Shown here piece by piece: positions 7,234 through 13,426 of a stretch of DNA of 16,843 nt. The position numbers were made by a program, and so were the translations under genes. The DNA lies in contig JAGGYV010000286.1 of NCBI GenBank assembly GCA_021162325.1, forward strand, positions 1-16,843, in the 5' to 3' direction. The notes beneath the pieces are model-generated. The model was not told the DNA's origin. It made no database searches and was given only the letters and a program-made list of their open reading frames with translations. The DNA comes from Desulfobacteraceae bacterium (GTDB taxonomy: Bacteria; Desulfobacterota; Desulfobacteria; Desulfobacterales; Desulfosalsimonadaceae). Numbering within the stretch: position 1 is the stretch's first letter; each line of letters starts with the position of its first letter.

Positions 7234-9525
7234 ATGAAAATAGATCGAAGAAGTTTTCTATCATACACAACAGCAGCGGTACTCGGTGGCACCGCCGGAT
7301 CCATGTTGACACCGGCACCCTGGAAACTGATAGACGATGCAGCCATTTGGACACAAAACTGGCCGTGGACCCCGGTTCCGGAAGACGGCGAAGTGACATA
7401 TAAAAAGTCCGTCTGCACTCTCTGTCCCGGCGGTTGCGGCATCACTGTCCGCCTGGTTAACGGCCGCCCGATTAAAATCGAAGGGTCAAAAGAGTATCCT
7501 GTAAACAAAGGCAGCCTCTGCCCCATGGGGATTTCCGGCCTACAGTATTTATACGGCCCCTCACGCGTCACGTCGCCGTTAAAAAGAGAGGGGAAACGAG
7601 GCGAGGGAAAATGGAAAAAAGTCAGTTGGGATGAAGCACTGGCAGCGGTAACAAAAAAACTTTCCGAACTTCGGGCCACCGGCCGATCCCAGTCCGTTGT
7701 ATGTCTCACCGGTTCTGATCGCGGCACCATTCCCAATTTGATCGACCGTTTTTTAACCGTATACGGCTCACCGAACTTTATCCGGTCTTCAACGGCTCAG
7801 GATGCCATTGAACAGGCGATCTATTTAACTCAGGGAAAACAGGGGACACCGATATTTGATATTGAAAATGCAAATTTTATTTTAAGCTTCGGCAGCGGTA
7901 TTTTAGACGGCTGGGGATCTCCGGGACGGTTGTTCAACCTTTACGGCGGCCTGAAACCAACCAAAACAATCATCCAGATTGAACCCCGCCTGTCCGACAC
8001 GGCAGCCATGGCAAATCAATGGGTGGGTATCAACCCCGGTACGGAAACGGCCCTGGCCTTAGGTCTGGCCCACGTCATTATCAAAAAATCTTTATATGAT
8101 AAAAATTTTGTTGAAAATTTTGCTTTCGGCTTTGATGACTGGACAGATGAAGATGGCAAGACACACGACGGCTTTTCGACAATGGTCAAAAATTTTACAC
8201 CGGAAAAAGTTGCCCAGATAACCGGTATTGACAAGACGGAAATTGTATCACTGGCCAGAAATTTTGCACGGGCTTCCAAACCCATCGCGATCAACGGCCG
8301 GGGCCAAGGCGATGTACCGGGCAGCATTGATGAAAGCCTGGCGGTCCAATCGCTTAATGCACTGGTGGGAAATATCAATAAACCCGGTGGCATATCCGCA
8401 ATACCGGATTCGAACTATGCCAAATGGCCGGAAGTCACCATCGATGAAGTCGCTTCTAAAGGGAGGCAGCAACCGCGCATTGACGGTGCCGGAAGTGAAC
8501 AATTCCCCAATACGCGATTTCTATTAAACCGGTTACCGGAAATATTAAATAAAACAAAAGATGAATCCCCTGTACAGGCCCTGCTGGTCACCGCCGCGAA
8601 TCCCCTGTATACGCTCCCGGACACGGCGTCAACGAAAAAAGCGTTTGACCGGATCCCGTTTATTGTCAGTTTCTCTCCGTATATGGACGAAACTGCCGCT
8701 TACGCAGATTACATTCTGCCGAACCATTCTTACCTGGAACGTCTTCAGGAGGTCCCCACGGATGCCGGCATTTCCCGCCAGGTCATCGGACTGGCAAAAC
8801 CGGTAGTACAGCCAATCTATGACACAAAACATGTGGGTGATTCATTTATCCTTATCGCAAAAGCCCTTGGCGGCTTCATTTCAAACGCGTTCCCCTGGAA
8901 CAATTATGAAGGATTCCTCAAAGAAACCTTAAAAGACCAGTGGCGAGAATTAAACCGAAAAGGGATGATTGAAATAGAGAATAACACCCCGGAACCACTG
9001 GCTTATACGTTTAATACGGTTTCTGGAAAATTTGAATTTTACCCGACGGCCCGCAACACCGCACAGCCGAAAAATCGCTCGGCACTGCCGTCTTATACAC
9101 CGGTCCCCATTGAAGGAGACATCCAGCGTTTTCAATTGGTGTTGATTCCCTATGATACGATTCGTCTGGCCAGCAACAATATTGCCAATTCCCCATTCAT
9201 GACCAAAACCATTGATGATACGGTACTGAAAAAACAGACCGGCATGGTTGAAATCAATCCGACAACCGCCCGGGGACTTGGATTAAAAGAAGGCAGCACG
9301 GCATTATTGACAACGCCCAAAGGCAAAGCAACCGTAAAAATTCATCTCTTTGAAGGAATCATGCCTGGTCTTATCGCAATACCCAAAGGACTCGGCCATA
9401 CCGCATACAACAAATTTTTGGCGAACAAAGGAACCAACTTCAATGATCTGATCGGTCCCATTGAGGATCCGGGTTCCGGTCTTGATATGGCATGGGGTAT
9501 CCGGGCCAAATTAATCCGGATATAA
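7234..9525 (+). CDS. qrcB: QrcB, molybdopterin-oxidoreductase-like subunit of menaquinone reductase
   Basis: This is a 763-residue protein of the molybdopterin oxidoreductase (DMSO reductase) superfamily. The N-terminus has a twin-arginine signal (D-R-R-S-F-L, R5/R6, then a hydrophobic AAVLGG stretch), so it is exported folded by Tat. A 4Fe-4S motif is intact: C61-x2-C64-x3-C68-x27-C96. The body follows the family order, with central Rossmann-like parts (for example 'FILSFGSGILDGWGSPGR', about 211-228) and a C-terminal Molydop_binding domain near 640-763. The usual Mo-ligand position near 'FIRSSTAQDAIEQAIYL' shows no Cys or Sec. This agrees with reports that Qrc contains no molybdenum, so the subunit is probably structural or electron-relaying rather than catalytic. 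It starts at an ATG after a GAGG SD, 61 bp behind qrcA. Confidence 0.9.
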   Translation: MKIDRRSFLSYTTAAVLGGTAGSMLTPAPWKLIDDAAIWTQNWPWTPVPEDGEVTYKKSVCTLCPGGCGITVRLVNGRPIKIEGSKEYPVNKGSLCPMGISGLQYLYGPSRVTSPLKREGKRGEGKWKKVSWDEALAAVTKKLSELRATGRSQSVVCLTGSDRGTIPNLIDRFLTVYGSPNFIRSSTAQDAIEQAIYLTQGKQGTPIFDIENANFILSFGSGILDGWGSPGRLFNLYGGLKPTKTIIQIEPRLSDTAAMANQWVGINPGTETALALGLAHVIIKKSLYDKNFVENFAFGFDDWTDEDGKTHDGFSTMVKNFTPEKVAQITGIDKTEIVSLARNFARASKPIAINGRGQGDVPGSIDESLAVQSLNALVGNINKPGGISAIPDSNYAKWPEVTIDEVASKGRQQPRIDGAGSEQFPNTRFLLNRLPEILNKTKDESPVQALLVTAANPLYTLPDTASTKKAFDRIPFIVSFSPYMDETAAYADYILPNHSYLERLQEVPTDAGISRQVIGLAKPVVQPIYDTKHVGDSFILIAKALGGFISNAFPWNNYEGFLKETLKDQWRELNRKGMIEIENNTPEPLAYTFNTVSGKFEFYPTARNTAQPKNRSALPSYTPVPIEGDIQRFQLVLIPYDTIRLASNNIANSPFMTKTIDDTVLKKQTGMVEINPTTARGLGLKEGSTALLTTPKGKATVKIHLFEGIMPGLIAIPKGLGHTAYNKFLANKGTNFNDLIGPIEDPGSGLDMAWGIRAKLIRI

Positions 9526-9600
9526 AAAATATTTTTCTATATCCCTTAAACGCTTAAAGTCGTGTTATATATTTGATCTAAATTCAACGACGAGGTTTTC

Positions 9601-10413
9601 ATGAAAGAAAAAAACGATTACAAACAAGCCAAAAGATACGGGATGGTCATTGACTTGGACAAGTGTACCGGTTGCGGCGCCTGCATGGTTGGCTGTTATT
9701 CGGAAAACAATGTCCCGTTCAAGGCTGATGAAACCAACAAATTAGACAGCATTAACTGGATTCGAATATTTAAAATTACCAATGACAAACCCTACCCGGA
9801 GACGGAAACCTGCTATATACCCATGCCCTGCATGCAGTGTGACGGGGTCGGCAAACATGGACATCCCCCCTGCGTCTCGGTATGTCCGGCGGTTGCGACC
9901 GATTATGATTATGATACCGGAATTATCAGCCAAATTTACACCCGCTGCTTCGGCTGCCGTTACTGTATGGCGGCCTGTCCGTATCATGCGCGTAAATTTA
10001 ACTGGTGGGACCCGGTCTGGCCGGCGGACATGGAAAAATATCTAAACCCAAAAGTTTCTCCCCGGATGCGGGGGGTGGTTGAAAAATGTTCATTCTGTTT
10101 CCATCGCTACCAGCAGGCCCGGGACAAAGCCTATTTGGAAAAACGAGAAGAGCTTGCAGAAAATGAATACCAGACCGCCTGTGCGGAAGCCTGTCCGACC
10201 GGTGCCATCACGTTCGGCGATCTGAACAATAAAAATCATGCGGTTTATAAACTAAAAAACAGCCCCAAGGCGTTTCGCCTGCTGGAACGGCTGAATACAA
10301 ACCCCAAGGTTTATTATCTGACAAGTAAAAAATGGGTACGACGGGCCGGCGATAACTACCTGACCCATGAAGAACCGGGAAAAATTAAAAACAATATGAA
10401 AGAACACCATTAA
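9601..10413 (+). CDS. qrcC: QrcC, four-cluster ferredoxin-type subunit of menaquinone reductase
   Basis: This is a 270-residue iron-sulfur protein of the DmsB/PsrB/NrfC type. Sixteen cysteines form four clusters in the usual crossed pattern: C22, C25, C28, C32; C77, C80, C91, C95; C116, C119, C122, C126; C163, C166, C194, C198. All four sets are complete, so four 4Fe-4S clusters are expected, although a 3Fe-4S form cannot be excluded by sequence. There is no signal peptide, so it probably crosses the membrane bound to Tat-exported QrcB. Its role is to wire QrcB and QrcA to the membrane subunit QrcD. The ATG follows a CGAGG SD, and qrcD begins 24 bp after the stop. Confidence 0.92.
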   Translation: MKEKNDYKQAKRYGMVIDLDKCTGCGACMVGCYSENNVPFKADETNKLDSINWIRIFKITNDKPYPETETCYIPMPCMQCDGVGKHGHPPCVSVCPAVATDYDYDTGIISQIYTRCFGCRYCMAACPYHARKFNWWDPVWPADMEKYLNPKVSPRMRGVVEKCSFCFHRYQQARDKAYLEKREELAENEYQTACAEACPTGAITFGDLNNKNHAVYKLKNSPKAFRLLERLNTNPKVYYLTSKKWVRRAGDNYLTHEEPGKIKNNMKEHH

Positions 10414-10437
10414 ACGACAATAGCAAGGAGCAGTTAG

Positions 10438-11676
10438 ATGAATGAAACACCATTGATTCCTGCGGGTGTTAAAAGATGCTCGAAATGGCAGTTTTCCCTC
10501 TGGATGGCGGCAGCAACAGCTGTCCTGCTGTGGGGCGTTTACGCCATGTATCTGATCTGGTACAAAGGCTTAAACCAGACCAACATGAATGATGCCTATG
10601 GTTTCGCCCTCTGGATCTGGGCAGACCTCGCTGTCATCGCACTGGGCGGCGGCGCGTTTTTTTCCGGATTTTTAACCTATATCATCAACAAAAACGAACT
10701 AAAAAATATCATCAACTTAGCCGTGGTCATTGGGTTTATATGCTACAGCTCTGCTTTGTTGATTCTGGCCATTGATGTTGGCCAACCCCTGCGCGCATGG
10801 TTTATTTTCTGGCATGCCAATGTTCACTCCATGCTCACGGAAGTGGCTTTTTGCCTGTCATGTTATTTTGCCGTACTGACCATTGAATTTATTCCCCTGA
10901 TCCTTGAAAACCCGAGACTGGACAAAAAACCCTTTCTGCATCATTTAAGTCATAACATGCATGGCATTATGGCAATTTTTGCGGCCACCGGCGTTTTTCT
11001 CTCCTTCTTTCATCAGGGATCTCTGGGCGGTGTGGCCGGTGTTCTCTATGGTCGTCCCTTTGCCTTTCGGGAACATATATTAATCTGGCCCTTTACTTTT
11101 TTTCTGTTCACCTGGTCAGCGGCCGCATACGGTCCGTGTTTCACCATCCTGGTGACAAAAATTACTGAATTGATTACGCGGAAGAAACTGGTCAAAGACA
11201 ATGTGATTCATCTTTTTGCTAAAATTTCCGGCTGGATGATCATTACCTACATTATCGCCAAAACCATTGATACCATTTACTGGGCATTTGTGACCGCCCC
11301 GGGCTTTGGATTTACCCTGATGGATTTTTATGCCAGTTCCACATATAATATCGGACTCCTGTTTGCGGAAATCGTTATCTGCGGATTTATTCCAGGTCTG
11401 ATTTTAATTACCAAACGTGGCAGGGAAAACTCTTTTCTGCTGATGTCAGCCATCATTCTCGGGGTAATCGGTGTTTCACTCAACCGATGGGTCATGGTAC
11501 TACAGGTAATGGCGGTTCCGGTATTCTCATTCAATGAATGGTACACATATATGCCCAGCTGGCAGGAAGTGGCGACCACCGTTCTGCCGGTTGCCTACGG
11601 GATTATCGTGATTTCCCTGGCGCATCGTTATTTACCGGTTTTCCCACAGGAAAAAGAATTAAACCCGATCGATTAA
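10438..11676 (+). CDS. qrcD: QrcD, NrfD/PsrC-type menaquinone-interacting membrane subunit
   Basis: This is a 412-residue, very hydrophobic protein with about ten TM helices, of the NrfD/PsrC family. Family marks include 'DVGQPLRAWFIFWHAN' (about 113-128, the D-x-G-x-P loop) and 'SFFHQGSLGGVAGVLYGRPF' (about 189-208, the H-Q-x-S-L-G motif with H192). It anchors the complex and carries the menaquinone site, taking electrons from QrcC; no haem b ligand pattern is needed for this family. A clear AAGGAG SD precedes the ATG. The last codons and stop lie inside a 14-bp tandem repeat that continues into the gap before the next small gene. Confidence 0.92.
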   Translation: MNETPLIPAGVKRCSKWQFSLWMAAATAVLLWGVYAMYLIWYKGLNQTNMNDAYGFALWIWADLAVIALGGGAFFSGFLTYIINKNELKNIINLAVVIGFICYSSALLILAIDVGQPLRAWFIFWHANVHSMLTEVAFCLSCYFAVLTIEFIPLILENPRLDKKPFLHHLSHNMHGIMAIFAATGVFLSFFHQGSLGGVAGVLYGRPFAFREHILIWPFTFFLFTWSAAAYGPCFTILVTKITELITRKKLVKDNVIHLFAKISGWMIITYIIAKTIDTIYWAFVTAPGFGFTLMDFYASSTYNIGLLFAEIVICGFIPGLILITKRGRENSFLLMSAIILGVIGVSLNRWVMVLQVMAVPVFSFNEWYTYMPSWQEVATTVLPVAYGIIVISLAHRYLPVFPQEKELNPID

Positions 11677-11713
11677 ACCCAATCTATTAAACCGGGCCGA
11701 TTAAACTATCGGT
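11658..11713 (+). repeat. Four-unit 14-bp tandem repeat spanning the qrcD stop
   Basis: ATTAAAC begins at 11658, 11672, 11686 and 11700, exactly 14 bp apart. The units are ATTAAACCCGATCG, ATTAAACCCAATCT, ATTAAACCGGGCCG and ATTAAACTATCGGT. The first seven bases are invariant and the rest drifts. The qrcD stop TAA is in unit two, and unit four ends just before the SD of the next gene. The last part also forms a small hairpin (CCGAT/ATCGG). Confidence 0.75.
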
Positions 11714-11728
11714 CAAGGAGGACAACAT

Positions 11729-11893
11729 ATGTTTCCATTTTGTTTTGAATGGGCCTGGGACATTTCCCATATCGTTTTCATGGGAGGATTGTGGTATGCC
11801 TTATCAATTATCGGTGCCGGAATGACTTTTGCGATAGTCAAATCAGTATTTGACTGTGCCGGCCATGATGATCAGGACCACGGCCACCACTAA
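11729..11893 (+). CDS. Small single-pass membrane protein in the qrc operon, possible extra Qrc subunit
   Basis: This is a 54-residue ORF. It has one of the strongest SDs in the window (AAGGAGG, 6 bases before the ATG), lies 52 bp after qrcD, and is followed by the operon terminator. The protein has a short aromatic start (MFPFCFEWAWDIS), one TM helix (about 15-40, IVFMGGLWYALSIIGAG then MTFAIV) and a polar tail rich in Asp and His ending HDDQDHGHH. Two cysteines (C5, C43) flank the helix. I do not recognise a named family. The coherent membrane design, SD and position before the terminator argue that it is real. It may be a small accessory subunit that stabilises QrcD; binding metal with the His tail is speculation. 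Confidence 0.8.
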   Translation: MFPFCFEWAWDISHIVFMGGLWYALSIIGAGMTFAIVKSVFDCAGHDDQDHGHH

Positions 11894-11937
11894 TTAATTG
11901 TTGCGGGGCTTTGCCTCTATAAATCAAATCTGTTATA

Positions 11938-11982
11938 AAGCGCTGCCTTGTGCTATAAAAGCCTGAGGCAGCGCTTTTTTTT
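11938..11982 (+). terminator. Rho-independent terminator of the qrc operon
   Basis: A perfect 11-bp stem AAGCGCTGCCT (11938-11948) / AGGCAGCGCTT (11966-11976) with a 17-base loop runs into a T tract to 11982. It is the clearest terminator in the window, placed 45 bp after the small gene. Confidence 0.92.
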
Positions 11983-11986
11983 CTTT

Positions 11987-12100
11987 ATTGAGCGATTTCC
12001 AATTTCACCGCATCTACTGCGTCAAATGCTGCACCGCATAGCGGGCTATAGCGAACCAGCCTTTTCCTTGTATATGCAGCAAACTTGAAAATCGCTGAAC
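11987..12100. repeat. Inverted-repeat intergenic element upstream of murA
   Basis: The 25-base ends are inverted relatives. The left end (11987-12011) contains AGCGATTTCCAATTT, and the right end (12076-12100) read in reverse contains AGCGATTTTCAAGTTT, with 18 of 25 positions matching by eye. Between them lie small structured pieces: CGCA/TGCG, CCGC (12034-12037) with GCGG (12041-12044), and the palindrome GCTATAGC (12045-12052). No ORF fits. This looks like a MITE-like or REP-like dispersed element, or a structured RNA segment. Confidence 0.55.
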
Positions 12101-12159
12101 TATAATTCCATCACCTAGTTGCTGATATCAAATAACATTATAATAAAATAGAGTAACCC

Positions 12160-13425
12160 ATGGATGAAATAATTATTAAAGGCGGACGTTCCCTTTCCGG
12201 TGAGGTGGTTGTCGGCGGCGCTAAAAATGCGGCACTGCCCATTCTAACCGCATCGATTCTTGCGAAAGGAAAATTTACCTTTCACAATGTCCCGAACTTA
12301 AGAGACATCGACAGCATCAAGGCGCTTCTGTCCACCATGGGGGCGACTGTAGAAAGTGACGGCCATACGATTCATATCGACACGACCGGCATCAATCATC
12401 ATGAGGCTCCCTATGAGCAGGTCCGGAAAATGCGGGCTTCTATCCTGGTCCTCGGGCCGCTGCTGGCGAGAATGAAAAAAGCAAAAGTCTCATTGCCCGG
12501 TGGCTGCGCTATCGGCGCCAGACCCATTGATCTGCATTTAAGCGGGTTAGCCCTTCTGGGCGCGGATATCAAACTGGAACACGGGTATGTTGAAGCAAGC
12601 TGCAAGCAGCTAAAGGGCGCTGAAATTTACTTTGATATTCCGACGGTCACCGGTACTGAAAATCTAATGATGGCAGCAATCCTGGCAACCGGAACAACCA
12701 TATTGCGCAATGCCGCTCGTGAGCCGGAAATAATCGCTCTGGCGGATGTTTTAATCCAAATGGGTGCAAAAATCAGCGGCGCCGGAACAGCAGTAATTAC
12801 CATCAAGGGAGTAAAAAAACTCAAACCCGTGACAGCGACCATCATTCCGGACAGGATCGAGGCCGGCACCCTGATGGTGGCCGCCGCCCTGACCGGAGGG
12901 GATGTTAAAATCAAGAATTGCGACCCTCTTCACCTGAAAGCCATTATCCATAAACTTGAAAAATCCGGTGCCCAGGTCCAGGTCTTTAAAAAATCGGTTC
13001 GTGTCAAGGGCAGCAACACCATTAACAGTATTGATATTAAAACCATGCCCTATCCCGGGTTTCCCACGGATATGCAGGCCCAGTTTATGGTATTGATGTC
13101 CGTTGCCAACGGATTTTCCGTCATTGCAGAAAATATTTTTGAAAATCGTTTCATCCATGTCAGTGAACTCTGCCGCATGGGAGCCGATATTACGATTTCC
13201 GGCAGCCATGCCATGATCAAAGGCGTTTCCACGTTATCCGGTGCACCGGTTATGGCGACGGATCTCCGGGCCAGCGCGTCATTGATACTGGCCGGGTTGG
13301 CAGCAAAAGGAACGACTTCCGTCAGCCGGGTCTATCACCTGGACCGGGGGTATGAATCCCTTGAAAAAAAACTGGCCCATCTGGGCGCGGCCATTAAACG
13401 GGTTTCCGTAAAAAAGACTGCCTGA
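12160..13425 (+). CDS. murA: UDP-N-acetylglucosamine 1-carboxyvinyltransferase MurA
   Basis: This is a 421-residue cytoplasmic enzyme of the EPSP synthase family. It transfers enolpyruvate from PEP to UDP-GlcNAc, the first committed step of peptidoglycan synthesis. Active-site marks are all present: K22-N23 in 'GGAKNAALPIL', the catalytic C116 in 'LPGGCAIGARPIDLH' (the cysteine alkylated by fosfomycin, so no Cys-to-Asp resistance form), R121, and the general base D304 in 'PGFPTDMQAQFM'. The length is the usual one (about 419). The gene is complete. The SD is weak, in an AT-rich leader. comEC starts one base after the stop, so the two are probably cotranscribed. Confidence 0.96.
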   Translation: MDEIIIKGGRSLSGEVVVGGAKNAALPILTASILAKGKFTFHNVPNLRDIDSIKALLSTMGATVESDGHTIHIDTTGINHHEAPYEQVRKMRASILVLGPLLARMKKAKVSLPGGCAIGARPIDLHLSGLALLGADIKLEHGYVEASCKQLKGAEIYFDIPTVTGTENLMMAAILATGTTILRNAAREPEIIALADVLIQMGAKISGAGTAVITIKGVKKLKPVTATIIPDRIEAGTLMVAAALTGGDVKIKNCDPLHLKAIIHKLEKSGAQVQVFKKSVRVKGSNTINSIDIKTMPYPGFPTDMQAQFMVLMSVANGFSVIAENIFENRFIHVSELCRMGADITISGSHAMIKGVSTLSGAPVMATDLRASASLILAGLAAKGTTSVSRVYHLDRGYESLEKKLAHLGAAIKRVSVKKTA

Positions 13426-13426
13426 A

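Noticed and set aside
7218..7736. Minus-strand frame of 172 codons opposite qrcB
   Set aside because: QrcB has an intact Tat signal and Fe-S motif here; the opposite frame shows no recognisable protein features.
12139..12144. TATAAT as a -10 box for murA
   Set aside because: It would give a leader of about nine bases, too short for a normal SD, and no fitting -35 lies 16-18 bp upstream.
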